Part shown: piece by piece, positions 1 to 8,527 of the stretch
How the letters are laid out: each line of letters opens with the position of its first letter
Numbering within the stretch: position 1 is the stretch's first letter
Origin: Ardenticatenaceae bacterium
GTDB taxonomy: Bacteria; Chloroflexota; Anaerolineae; Promineifilales; Promineifilaceae
Assembly: GCA_020634415.1 (NCBI GenBank)
Contig: JACKBT010000066.1
Location: 1-16,779, forward strand
Direction: 5' to 3'
DNA: 16,779 nucleotides
Translations under genes and position numbers: made by a program
The notes under the pieces: model-generated
Told to the model about the DNA's origin: nothing
What the model saw: the letters and a program-made list of their open reading frames with translations, nothing else
Database searches by the model: none

Positions 1-3000
1 GGTGCTTCCCGTCGTATCGTTGTAGATTTCGACCCAATAGGTTCCAGCATCCAGAGCAACAGGATTGGCCAAGGTGATCGTATGCTCATACTCATTCACA
101 CCGAAGAGAACGATGCCCGTTGTCATACGGGTGTAAGGAACACTCGTTTCCGTAGAAAGTGTAGCTCCTGGTGTCCCGTTGTTGTCGGCATGGAAGATAA
201 CCGTCAGGTCATCCTGAACCAATGGTGTATTAGATGGGAAGTACCCACTCCAGATAGTCATACCTGTAATGACAGACGAGTTGGCAAGTACGAAATTCTC
301 GGCAAGCACTTGTGTTCCTGTAGCCGCACAGAGATCACAATCCACATCGCTGAAAGAGCCATTAGATTGGTTAGGCGGTTGATTCAGGAAAACAGTGGCA
401 GCCGAGGTACGGCCGTTTGCACCTGTTTCCATATCTTCCTCAATCGTCCACACCAACAAAGACTCACCCACATTACTAATCTCCAGTGTTTGCGTCACCA
501 CCGTGTCAGCAGTCTGGCTAGAAGCCATATTCGCTGGATTCACCGCAATGTCGGGTGGTGCTTGTGCCAACACAGTCATCGTAACAGGAGCAGAAACCAA
601 CGGATTGATGGGATCGTCGCTCGTCACACAGAGTGTACCGGTGTAAACACCCGCACTCAGACCTGTGGAATCGAAAGTCAAGTCCACAATGCTGCTCGTT
701 CCAGACACGGTTGTGCCCGACGCCGGTGATACATCCAACCAGGAAATATCATTAGGAATCTGGCAAGCGGTAGCTACCGTAGGTGTACCAGGAGTCAACG
801 AGAGATCATCATAGTAAACCGACGATGCTCCATTAGCAAACAAGTCCACCACGGCAATGGCATTAGACCCACCACCAGCACCACTAATATACCCATTCCA
901 TACATCTGTGTAGAGTGCAACCCCATTGTAGAGGAAGGTTTGGGTATCAGCATCCAGATCAATCACAACTTCAATCTTGGCCCACGCATCTGCAACATAG
1001 GACATGGTATTGCCACTACCCGCATCAGTCATCAAGCCAGTCCCACCATCGAATTCCACCTGAACCGACCAGTTACAGGTAGTACAAGCATCATCATACT
1101 GATTCAGCATGATAAAGTCGCTGGTACCGGAAAGACCACTGGGGATATATTGCCACGCTGTGTATGTCCAAACACCGCTGGTTTGGGTATAGGGATGAAC
1201 CAGATCAGAATTGGTGTTGATGTCTACCGAGTTGGGGTTGCTGCGAGCCTGCGCATTGGAGGTAAGAGCTCCAAACGTAACGTCGTTGCCCCAACCGAAC
1301 CAGCCACCCATGCCATGCAGTTGCGCCCCAGTAGCATAACTATCAAAGTCATCAGACCAACCACCATTGGCAACAAATGAACTACCCTCTACTAAAGAGG
1401 CAGCCGATTGTAATGTGGTGTCTTCAAAGATAGACCAGTTCAGATCATTGCCACCATTGTTTGTAATGGTGAACGGTTTAACAACTGCAACATCCAAAAC
1501 CTGGGTACTTTCAGCACCGGCTGGAATCTCAATTGCGGGGGGTTCGCCGCCAGCAACCACAGCTACCGGGAAGTGAGCCGGGGGCAATGGGGCACTTTGC
1601 GCAACAAAAACGCCGGTAGAATGGGTAATTCTAATGCTCCAACTTTGCAACTGGCCGGGATCAGCACTCACGCTGTCGCCAACGTAAAGTGTCCAGGTGC
1701 CAGAAGCGTTTTCACCAACCAGATCAGCAAAGTTGCTTGGCGGTGTAGCAATGGAGCCTGGATTGGGAGAATAGTCACACTCGCCATCATCCTGACATAT
1801 GAGAAGGTTCGTGTTGGTGTTTAAATCACCCATTGTTTCGGCATCTTTACTCGCACCATCATAGAAGCGAATAGGGCTTGTAGATACCAAATTGGCACTA
1901 TCACCACAGCACCCCGTACCATCGTCAGCAGACTCTGCCAGACCGGGACGGCTCACTAAACCTAAGACAGAACCATCTGGACTTACCAATTTGATTACCA
2001 AATCGCCAATCCAGGTATGATCAATAGCTGCTTCAACTTCAACACTGACAACAGTGCTGGCGCCAGGAATGCCGGAAGCGTCAATGGCTCGACCCAACAT
2101 GCTGCCCAGGGAGCCGTCATACCCATCATCGGGGATGGCGACATCGAGGGCGGGGCTGGCTAAGCCAACTTCGCCAAAGTTCCATTGGCCAACAGGCATG
2201 TTGGTGACATCGGCCGTTACCGTAAATGACTGTGTGCCATAAGCAGGCAAGACAAAGGATGGCGGATCGACTGTTAATGTCATGCCAGCGGGAGCCTGCA
2301 CAGAAGCTGTCCAGGTTACGGCTACGCCCTGGGTGCTAGAAACGGTTCTCGTCCAAGAGCAGGTATTCTGGCAGTCAGCATTGGCCATGCTGGAAAGGTT
2401 CAGGGCTTTGGGATCGCCACCAGTGCCAGGGTTAGCTGCCTGGAATTCGGCCGTCGTTACATCCAGAACAAAACCGGCCTGTGCCGCTGCTTCCAGATCA
2501 ACACGACCCGAACCAATGCCGAAGGGGGTGGCCTGGTTAATACCATCGTCATTAAAGACATTGGTATTCGCAGTTGTGGCCATGGCAGATTCGATCATGC
2601 TGGGTGTCCATTCGGGATGGAGGGCCATCAAGAGGGCACCAGCACCAGCCACGTGGGGGCTGGCCATAGATGTACCTTGAATCACATTGTAGGTGTATGT
2701 GCCATCACCACCTGCGCCTTGATGGTAAGCGGCCCAAATAGCACGGCCAGGAGCCGCTACTTGGGGCTTCAAGATGTCGGGCAGAAGTGGCGCACTGTTG
2801 GGGCCACGCGAGCTGAATGAAGCCAGGATGTCGCCATGGGCATCATCTATGTCCAGAATAGAACCAGCTATCGTGCCGCTAACTGTGCCAGAGGCATTCG
2901 CCATGTAGTTCAGCAAGTCTTGGTATTCATAGTAGTCTATGTGGACGGCGGGCAGAACGTGGGGGTCTGAGGCTAACGAGCCAGGGCCACCACCAAATTC

Positions 3001-4533
3001 ATCGGGTTGGGCTAAAATGTAGCCACCGGCACCAGCCGCAGCTACGTTTTGGCCTTTTTCAACACGGCCGTAAATACCGCGTTCACAAACAACGATTTCG
3101 CCATTGAAGGTTCCCGGAGGGAAGGGATTGCCACTGCTGGAACCACAGAGACGAGCGTCTTCAGGATCAATCGTGCCACCTAATGTGTACCAGCTAGAGA
3201 AGACGACTTCGGCGGGGGTAGACAGGGGGCCGGTCATGCTTTCACCATCTAAAGTGATGGAAGCTGTGACACCATCGCTGACGGTGAGTGAATTCAAGAA
3301 GGCGCGATTGTGGGTGCTGGCGGCAACGGCCGTTAACCAGGGAATATCCCCAGGGCGGAACAACGTTGCATCATTAGGGCCATTATTACCAGCCGAGGTC
3401 GCTACGAAGATGCCAGCATCACGCATATTCAACCATTGTTGAGATTCGGCATCACTCCACGGATTGGCAGTTGGTACACTGGCCCCAATAGAGTAATTAA
3501 CAACATTGACCCCATCCAAAACAGCTTGATCACGTGCAGCCGACAGGGCCGAACCAGCACAACAAGCCGCATACATAATCACATTCGCATGGGGAGCCAC
3601 ACCAGAAATGCTCGCTGTAAACACCTGGGTTGTGGTCGTAATCACCGTGTCATAAACAAAGTTACCGGCAGACGTGCTAGAAGTGTGAGAACCATGTCCA
3701 TCACTATCTCGTGGGTCGCCACCATTAACGGTAGGATAACCCCAGGCACCGATTAATTTGTCATTACAAATGAAGGTTGGATCATAGGTCGGATCACCAG
3801 GATCACAAACACCTACATACGTACCAGATCCCCAAGGATTGGTATGATCGTACCCATCGCCGCCAACATCAGCGAAAGAGGGGTTCCAGGGGTCAATACC
3901 GGTATCAATGACACCCACGATGATGCCTTCACCCATCGTTCCCGGTAAACCACCCGTGGCCGTACCGTTCCAAATGCCAGGGGCACCGATCCAGGCGGGG
4001 CCAGCATCTGTTTCTAATTCAAATTGAAGCTCTCGCTCCAGGAATTTTACTTCGGGCAAACCAGCCACAACGGCCGCTTCAGCGGCCGTTAATTCCACAG
4101 CAAACCCATTCAAGGTTGCTTGATATTCATAAATGGCTTCGGCATTACGCCCTAAAGCACCACTGACAGCGGCCAAAGCCTCGCCCCGTTTTTGGGCCAG
4201 GTAATTCAGATAAGCCACACTGTCGGCGGAATCAACATCTAATTTATTTTCGCCACGGGCTTGGGGGTTGGTGGCCGCCAGGCCGTCAATACCACCTTTA
4301 TAAGCTACCAATGGCTCATCTTGAAGAACAACAATATAGATAGCCGGTCCGGTATTTCCCTTATCCGCCGGGGCAGCATCGCTTTTAACGACAACAGCAC
4401 CTTTCACTATCGCACTTTGATTCGACTCAGCAAAGGTTGTCCCTACATTAATGGTGCTGAGCATCAAAGCCAGTAATGCTAATGTAATGGCAAACACAGA
4501 CATCACACCCAGCATTTTTGATTTTGCATTCAT
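1..4533 (-). CDS. Secreted multidomain subtilisin-like serine protease (S8), C-terminus cut by window edge
   Basis: An uninterrupted frame runs from ATG at 4533 to the left edge (1511 codons, no stop). AGGAG at 4543-4547, nine bases upstream, supports the start. Residues 1-35 are a signal peptide (hydrophobic 8-28, likely cut after TFA). About 60-170 resembles an I9 propeptide. The S8 triad is visible as Asp210 (GVIDTGID), His280 (DGHGSH) and Ser622 (GTSMASPHVAG), with oxyanion Asn383 (SAGNNG). A PA-like insert lies near 430-530. After the catalytic part come an Fn3-like segment (720-780), a P-domain like that of proprotein convertases (795-965), an Ig-like segment near 1010-1040, a laminin-G/concanavalin-like domain (1060-1250), further Ig-like segments, and at the cut end a domain ending in AGTYWVEIYND. 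The family cleaves extracellular proteins; the C-terminal modules probably bind substrate or the cell surface. Substrate is unknown. Catalytic assignment is firm; C-terminal domain limits are approximate. Confidence 0.95.
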   Translation of the reverse strand, partial: MNAKSKMLGVMSVFAITLALLALMLSTINVGTTFAESNQSAIVKGAVVVKSDAAPADKGNTGPAIYIVVLQDEPLVAYKGGIDGLAATNPQARGENKLDVDSADSVAYLNYLAQKRGEALAAVSGALGRNAEAIYEYQATLNGFAVELTAAEAAVVAGLPEVKFLERELQFELETDAGPAWIGAPGIWNGTATGGLPGTMGEGIIVGVIDTGIDPWNPSFADVGGDGYDHTNPWGSGTYVGVCDPGDPTYDPTFICNDKLIGAWGYPTVNGGDPRDSDGHGSHTSSTSAGNFVYDTVITTTTQVFTASISGVAPHANVIMYAACCAGSALSAARDQAVLDGVNVVNYSIGASVPTANPWSDAESQQWLNMRDAGIFVATSAGNNGPNDATLFRPGDIPWLTAVAASTHNRAFLNSLTVSDGVTASITLDGESMTGPLSTPAEVVFSSWYTLGGTIDPEDARLCGSSSGNPFPPGTFNGEIVVCERGIYGRVEKGQNVAAAGAGGYILAQPDEFGGGPGSLASDPHVLPAVHIDYYEYQDLLNYMANASGTVSGTIAGSILDIDDAHGDILASFSSRGPNSAPLLPDILKPQVAAPGRAIWAAYHQGAGGDGTYTYNVIQGTSMASPHVAGAGALLMALHPEWTPSMIESAMATTANTNVFNDDGINQATPFGIGSGRVDLEAAAQAGFVLDVTTAEFQAANPGTGGDPKALNLSSMANADCQNTCSWTRTVSSTQGVAVTWTASVQAPAGMTLTVDPPSFVLPAYGTQSFTVTADVTNMPVGQWNFGEVGLASPALDVAIPDDGYDGSLGSMLGRAIDASGIPGASTVVSVEVEAAIDHTWIGDLVIKLVSPDGSVLGLVSRPGLAESADDGTGCCGDSANLVSTSPIRFYDGASKDAETMGDLNTNTNLLICQDDGECDYSPNPGSIATPPSNFADLVGENASGTWTLYVGDSVSADPGQLQSWSIRITHSTGVFVAQSAPLPPAHFPVAVVAGGEPPAIEIPAGAESTQVLDVAVVKPFTITNNGGNDLNWSIFEDTTLQSAASLVEGSSFVANGGWSDDFDSYATGAQLHGMGGWFGWGNDVTFGALTSNAQARSNPNSVDINTNSDLVHPYTQTSGVWTYTAWQYIPSGLSGTSDFIMLNQYDDACTTCNWSVQVEFDGGTGLMTDAGSGNTMSYVADAWAKIEVVIDLDADTQTFLYNGVALYTDVWNGYISGAGGGSNAIAVVDLFANGASSVYYDDLSLTPGTPTVATACQIPNDISWLDVSPASGTTVSGTSSIVDLTFDSTGLSAGVYTGTLCVTSDDPINPLVSAPVTMTVLAQAPPDIAVNPANMASSQTADTVVTQTLEISNVGESLLVWTIEEDMETGANGRTSAATVFLNQPPNQSNGSFSDVDCDLCAATGTQVLAENFVLANSSVITGMTIWSGYFPSNTPLVQDDLTVIFHADNNGTPGATLSTETSVPYTRMTTGIVLFGVNEYEHTITLANPVALDAGTYWVEIYNDTTGST

Positions 4534-4679
4534 AATTTGTCACTCCTGTTTAGCTTAATAGAAATATGTGGGGAAAAATTGGCAGCTCCTCAATAAACAC
4601 CTCCTTAATCTGGTAAAGACCCATGGGGAGGGTGCTTTACGCAGTCTTATCTAACAACAATGTGGGTTATTTACTCATA

Positions 4680-4704
4680 GGTGAGTCATGGTGAACTTGG
4701 GTGA
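4680..4704. promoter_or_regulatory. Three GGTGA direct repeats at 10-bp period, operator-like
   Basis: GGTGA occurs at 4680-4684, 4690-4694 and 4700-4704, each start exactly one helical turn (10 bp) from the next. On the other strand they read TCACC. They lie in the middle of the divergent gap, about 147 bp from the protease start and 113 bp from the start of the 266-residue gene. Direct repeats in helical phase are the usual layout for winged-helix response regulators, but the boxes are only five bases and no such regulator gene is in the window. Regulatory role is inference. Confidence 0.3.
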
Positions 4705-4769
4705 ATTGAGGCCAATTCTAGCCCAATATCCCCAATCGTCAACGCACAATCAGGGAAAAAATTCACAAT

Positions 4770-4798
4770 TCGTCACAGCCGCACAGTTGTGTTAGACT
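4770..4798 (+). promoter_or_regulatory. Weak sigma70-like promoter candidate for the 4817 gene
   Basis: TCGTCA at 4770-4775 and TAGACT at 4793-4798 are separated by 17 bp and would start a transcript about 12 bases before the ATG at 4817. No Shine-Dalgarno sequence is visible in front of that ATG, which fits a very short or leaderless message. Both boxes match consensus poorly, so this is a suggestion only. Confidence 0.22.
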
Positions 4799-4816
4799 CA
4801 CGGGTTGGTCTAAATT

Positions 4817-5617
4817 ATGGAGAGAAAACGGCCGTTACGCACCCTCACCCCCATACTCATTGCCATCTCCTTACTGGCCGCTGTATGGGCCAACGTAACG
4901 GCACAACAGCAAGGCAATGGCATCACCGAACCAGCCGCAGGCGACACCATCTCTGGCGTTGTCATTGTGCGGGGCACAGCCACCGACCCCAACTGGCTGC
5001 GCTACGAACTGGCCTTTCGCCCCGAATTTGCCGCCGATGACAGTTGGATCGTCTTTGCCGAAGGCGATCAACCCATCATAGACAACACATTAGCCATCTG
5101 GGATACCACTGTGGGCCGCAACACAGGTTCACCCATCTTTCCTGATGGGGCCTACCGCCTGCGGCTGCGCGTGGTACGCACCGATTTCAATTACGACGAG
5201 TATTTTGTGACAAACATCATCATCTCCAACGACGAGCCAACACCCACGCCCACCATTACCGAGACGGTAGAGGCTGAAGGAACGGCCGTTTTCCCCACCA
5301 CCGATCCCAATGTCACCCCCTCGACCTTTCAACAGCCCACCGCCTTGCCAACCCTAACCCCCTTCCCCACCCCCTCCCCGCCGCCCACCCCCGCCAACGC
5401 CCCCCTGGGAGCCGATGTACCAGACGATAATGAAGACAGTGGTGGGATTCTGGCCCAGTTAGAGAGTGTGGAAGTCGGCCGTTTCGCCACAGCTTTCTGG
5501 TCAGGGGCCAGATGGGTAGGGTACCTCTTTGCCCTGGCCCTGGCCTACCTGCTGCTGCGTTGGGTCGTGCGCCGTGTATGGCGCCTCATCCTGGCCCGGC
5601 AAAACAAAACATCTTGA
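4817..5617 (+). CDS. Membrane-anchored extracytoplasmic protein with Ig-like domain, function unknown
   Basis: 266 residues. Residues 1-30 form a signal sequence with basic start (MERKRPLRTL) and hydrophobic stretch, followed by TAQQQ. About 35-140 is a compact domain starting ITEPAAGDTISG with WDTTVG and FPDGAYRLRLRVV motifs. I know this pattern from Ig-like modules attached to Chloroflexota cell-wall proteins and penicillin-binding proteins. About 140-200 is a Thr/Pro-rich linker (TPTPTITET, TPFPTPSPPPTP). A single membrane segment near 235-255 (GYLFALALAYLLL) ends in a basic tail (RRVWRLILARQNK), so the domain should sit outside the membrane on a flexible stalk. No catalytic motif is seen. 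The next gene lies 152 bp downstream on the same strand and also carries a Thr/Pro linker, which hints at a surface-located pair but does not prove an operon. The gene reads through an AACGGCCGTT site at 4827-4836 right after its start. Confidence 0.8.
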   Translation: MERKRPLRTLTPILIAISLLAAVWANVTAQQQGNGITEPAAGDTISGVVIVRGTATDPNWLRYELAFRPEFAADDSWIVFAEGDQPIIDNTLAIWDTTVGRNTGSPIFPDGAYRLRLRVVRTDFNYDEYFVTNIIISNDEPTPTPTITETVEAEGTAVFPTTDPNVTPSTFQQPTALPTLTPFPTPSPPPTPANAPLGADVPDDNEDSGGILAQLESVEVGRFATAFWSGARWVGYLFALALAYLLLRWVVRRVWRLILARQNKTS

Positions 5618-5658
5618 ACATTCACCGCTGCATGAATCAAATTTGGGAAGTAACTACT

Positions 5659-5717
5659 AACCCTCCGGGAGGTTTCCATCAAGAAGTTTGCTCCTGGCAT
5701 AAACCTCCCGGAGGATC
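5659..5717. repeat. Paired palindromic (REP-like) repeat, copy 1
   Basis: The arms CCTCCGGGAGGTTT (5662-5675) and AAACCTCCCGGAGG (5701-5714) are a perfect 14-bp inverted repeat around a 25-base loop. Each arm is itself a small hairpin (CCTCC/GGAGG around one base), so two alternative structures are possible. There is no T-run after either stem, which argues against a plain intrinsic terminator. The same core, again as an inverted pair, recurs at 16363-16414, pointing to a dispersed repeat family. Confidence 0.7.
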
Positions 5718-5769
5718 ACACCAGAGAGGCTTAGTAGATACTTTGGGAATTAAATAGGAGAACATAACA

Positions 5770-7797
5770 TTGCCCACACGATCATACACATCCGTCCGTT
5801 GGCCCCGTTTGCGTGGCCTTTGTTTCATTAGCCTGATGGCTGTCTTCTTGCTGGCTGCCTGCCAACAAGACGAAGAGCAGCCGCCCATAGTGAATACACC
5901 GGAAAGCACCACAACCGATAACAATGAAGCGACCCCCACAGCCGCTGTTAGCAGCAATGATAACAGCAGTGTTGAACCAACACACACTCCCACCATCGAG
6001 CCAACCGCCACGCCCATTCCCTCACCCACCGCCACCAACACCCCCACTGCCACACCAGAACCGCCCAAAGAGATTACCATCTGCATGGGCCAGGAGCCGA
6101 TTAGCCTATATCTATATGGCGATGAGTCGTTAGCGGCAACGGCCGTTCGCCACGCCCTCTACGAAAACCTCACCACCTCCCTCAGCTACCAGTACCAGCC
6201 ACAAGGGCTAGAAAAACTGCCCAGTCTGGCCGATGGCGATGCCGCCCTCAACATCGTCGAAGTCAATCGCGGTGATCGCGTCGTCACCCTCGGCGGCAAC
6301 GCCACCGAACTCATCGAAGGCGTCTCCGTCATCAACAGCGACGGCCAAGTCGTCGCCTACGACGGCGAAGCTCCCATCATGATGACCCAAATGAGCGTTG
6401 ACTTCACCTTCAAACCCCTCGTCTGGGCCGATGGCACCCCCGTCACCGCCGCCGACTCCGTTTACAGCTTCAACCTCAACGCCAACCCCATCACCCCCGG
6501 CAGCAAATTCAAAATCGAACGCACCGCCAGCTACGAAGCCCTCGGCGACAGGCAAGTACGCTGGACAGCCCTGCCCGGCTACAACGACCCCGAATATTTC
6601 ACCAACGCCTGGCCTCCCCTGCCCCAGCACCAGCTTGGCTCCTTCACCGCCACCCAACTCATCACCGCCGAAGATGCGGCCCGTCACCCCCTGAGCAACG
6701 GGCCTTTTGTATTGGAAGATTGGATCTTGGGCGACCACCTGACGCTCATCGCCAACCCCAACTATTATCGTCAGGCCGAAGGCTTGCCCCACATTGATCG
6801 CATTACCGTCACCTTTCATCCTGAAGGAGATGCCATAAACGCCGCCTGCGACATCATCACCCAGGATGCCGTTACCATGCAGCAAGCCAGCAGCCTTACC
6901 AATAATCTCACCCCCATCTACCAAACCACCGAAGTTTTTGAGCATATCGCTTTTGGCATTAACTCCTATGGCGATTACAGTGATGGGGTTGAGGACGACA
7001 GCCGCCCCGACTGGTTTGACTCTGTGGAGATGCGCCGCGTCCTGGCCTCCTGCATAGACCGCCAGCGCATGATTGATGAGCTTACCTTTGGGCAAGGCAC
7101 CTTGATGAACGCCTACCTGCCCGACAACCACCCACTCTTCCCCACCGATGCGCCCACCTTTACCTATGACCCAGCAGCGGCCAACGCCGCCCTCGATGCC
7201 CTGGGTTATGTGGACACCGACGGCGATGGCATTCGCCAGGACATCAGCACGGGTTTGCCCTTTAGCATCACGCTGGGCACAGACAACAGCAGCCCGATTC
7301 GCCCCCAAATCATTGCGATTGCTCAAGAAAATCTGCGGGCCTGTGGCCTGACGGTGGGCACGTTCTCCCTGCCCATTGCTGAATGGTTTGCCGATGGCAA
7401 TGTGGGCCGGCTGTTTGGCCGCGAGTTTGATCTGGGTGAGTTTGCCTGGCGGGTGGGCATACGGCCGTCTTGCCATCTCTGGCTCACTGCCAACATCCCC
7501 GGCCCTGAAGTTGAAGGCTATATCGGCTGGCGCGGTGTCAACGTTAGCGGCTGGTCAAACGAAGCCTTTGATACGGCTTGCAATGCCGCGCTCAATGCCC
7601 TGCCGGGTACGCCCGAATTCGAGACCAACCATCGCCAGGCTGCCCATATCTTTATGGAAGAACTGCCCATTATCCCCCTCTTTGCCCATGCCAAATCGGC
7701 CGCCATCAACCCGCGCATCCTCAACTTCCAACTGGATGTAACGCAGCCGTCAGAACTGTGGAATGTGGCGGAGTTGGACGTAGAGATTGGGGAATAG
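5770..7797 (+). CDS. Solute-binding lipoprotein, ABC transporter family 5 (oligopeptide/nickel type)
   Basis: 675 residues starting at TTG 5770, supported by AGGAG at 5756-5760 nine bases upstream; no better start lies nearby. Residues 19-31 form a lipoprotein signal ending in LLAAC, so Cys31 should be lipidated. Residues about 35-98 are acidic then Thr/Pro-rich (TPTPTATPEPP), a spacer from the membrane. From about 100 to 665 the protein follows the SBP_bac_5 pattern: an N-terminal part with VRHALYENL, a middle lobe with PLVWADGTPVTAADSVYSF, and YDPAAANAALDALGY in the second lobe, followed by DTDGDGIRQD near 482-490, an acidic loop common in this family. Such proteins bind peptides or similar ligands outside the membrane and deliver them to an ABC permease. 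No permease or ATPase genes are adjacent, so it is an orphan here and its ligand cannot be predicted. The stop codon touches a tandem repeat. Confidence 0.9.
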   Translation: MPTRSYTSVRWPRLRGLCFISLMAVFLLAACQQDEEQPPIVNTPESTTTDNNEATPTAAVSSNDNSSVEPTHTPTIEPTATPIPSPTATNTPTATPEPPKEITICMGQEPISLYLYGDESLAATAVRHALYENLTTSLSYQYQPQGLEKLPSLADGDAALNIVEVNRGDRVVTLGGNATELIEGVSVINSDGQVVAYDGEAPIMMTQMSVDFTFKPLVWADGTPVTAADSVYSFNLNANPITPGSKFKIERTASYEALGDRQVRWTALPGYNDPEYFTNAWPPLPQHQLGSFTATQLITAEDAARHPLSNGPFVLEDWILGDHLTLIANPNYYRQAEGLPHIDRITVTFHPEGDAINAACDIITQDAVTMQQASSLTNNLTPIYQTTEVFEHIAFGINSYGDYSDGVEDDSRPDWFDSVEMRRVLASCIDRQRMIDELTFGQGTLMNAYLPDNHPLFPTDAPTFTYDPAAANAALDALGYVDTDGDGIRQDISTGLPFSITLGTDNSSPIRPQIIAIAQENLRACGLTVGTFSLPIAEWFADGNVGRLFGREFDLGEFAWRVGIRPSCHLWLTANIPGPEVEGYIGWRGVNVSGWSNEAFDTACNAALNALPGTPEFETNHRQAAHIFMEELPIIPLFAHAKSAAINPRILNFQLDVTQPSELWNVAELDVEIGE

Positions 7798-7862
7798 GTA
7801 TATTGGTATATTGGTATATTGGTGTAGTGAATATACCCAATATACCAATATACTAATACACC
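7797..7862. repeat. Octamer tandem repeat forming a 26-bp stem-loop
   Basis: GGTATATT is repeated three times in tandem (7797-7804, 7805-7812, 7813-7820) and followed by GG. The stretch 7837-7862 is its reverse complement with two mismatches in 26 positions, one of which would be a G-U pair in RNA. The 14-base loop is 7823-7836. The element begins on the last base of the upstream stop codon and ends 10 bases before the pth ATG. It may act as an end structure for the upstream message; there is no clear U-tract. Confidence 0.75.
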
Positions 7863-7872
7863 ATTACACCTC

Positions 7873-8511
7873 ATGCTCAACAAACTCAAACAGCTTTTCG
7901 CATCATCTGACGAGGACTTTGATGACATGAATGATCGTTTTCTCATCGTGGGTCTGGGTAATCCAGGCCGCCAATATCGGGGCAACCGCCATAACATTGG
8001 TTTTATGGTGGTGGATCGGCTGGCGGCGGCGAATGGGATTGCGTTGGGCAAGGTGCAGAGTAAGGCGATTTTGGGAGACGGCCGTTTCGCCAACCAGCGC
8101 ATCATCCTTGCCAAACCCCAAACCTACATGAACGGCAGCGGCGATGCCGTAGGGCCATTAGCCAACTTCTACAAAATCCCGCCCGACCATATTTTTGTCG
8201 TCTACGACGAGATGGACATCGCCTTCGGCACGATTCGGCTGCGCGAGAAAGGGGGCGCGGGCGGGCATAATGGCATGAAGAGCCTCATCCAGCACATCGG
8301 CCAGGAGTTCCCGCGCATGAGATTGGGCGTGGGCCGCCCCCCAGGACGCATGGACCCGCCCGCCTACCTGCTGCAAGATTTCGACAAAGAGCAGATGCCC
8401 GTTGTCAACGATATGATTGACGAAGCCATCCGCGCCATCGCCACCTATTTGAACGAGGGCATTCAGGTGGCGATGAATAGGCACAATGGATCGGTGAATA
8501 GTGACCCGTAA
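7873..8511 (+). CDS. pth: Peptidyl-tRNA hydrolase
   Basis: Hydrolyses peptidyl-tRNA released from stalled ribosomes and recycles tRNA in the cytoplasm. The Pth family signature is complete: GLGNPG with Asn30, RHNIGF with catalytic His40, YMNGSG with Met86-Asn87, VYDEMD with Asp112 and GGHNGM with Asn133. The C-terminal region (ARLGVGRP-like MRLGVGRPPG, then AYLLQDF) is also typical. From ATG 7873 it has 212 residues. An internal ATG at 7927 gives 194 residues, matching the usual length (about 190) and placing MNDRFLIVGLG like the E. coli N-terminus, with a weak GAGGA ten bases upstream. The first ATG has no Shine-Dalgarno sequence. Either start is possible; the acidic extension (SSDEDFDD) looks like a tolerated tail. 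It precedes mfd on the same strand, an order known from Bacillus, where spoVC (pth) lies just upstream of mfd. Confidence 0.97.
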   Translation: MLNKLKQLFASSDEDFDDMNDRFLIVGLGNPGRQYRGNRHNIGFMVVDRLAAANGIALGKVQSKAILGDGRFANQRIILAKPQTYMNGSGDAVGPLANFYKIPPDHIFVVYDEMDIAFGTIRLREKGGAGGHNGMKSLIQHIGQEFPRMRLGVGRPPGRMDPPAYLLQDFDKEQMPVVNDMIDEAIRAIATYLNEGIQVAMNRHNGSVNSDP

Positions 8512-8527
8512 CCACCCATTGGTAACG

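Noticed and set aside
82..1380. Plus-strand frames in the first 1.4 kb
   Set aside because: The minus-strand protease frame is continuous through this region and has coherent domains; the plus-strand translations do not resemble proteins.
5662..5714. Intrinsic terminator after the 266-residue gene
   Set aside because: The stem is good, but there is no T-run and the same unit recurs elsewhere, so it is listed as a dispersed repeat.
5679..6086. Minus-strand 135-codon frame at the start of the binding-protein gene
   Set aside because: Gly/Val-repeat translation is the antisense of the Thr/Pro linker and signal peptide; no ribosome binding site or domain.
6208..7476. Long open frame (422 codons) on the minus strand across the binding-protein gene
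   Set aside because: It is the antisense shadow of a well-supported lipoprotein gene, with low-complexity Gly/Val-rich translation and no recognisable domain.
7797..7862. Candidate CRISPR-like repeat array
   Set aside because: Units are 8 bp, directly adjacent without spacers, and followed by their inverse; no cas genes are present.
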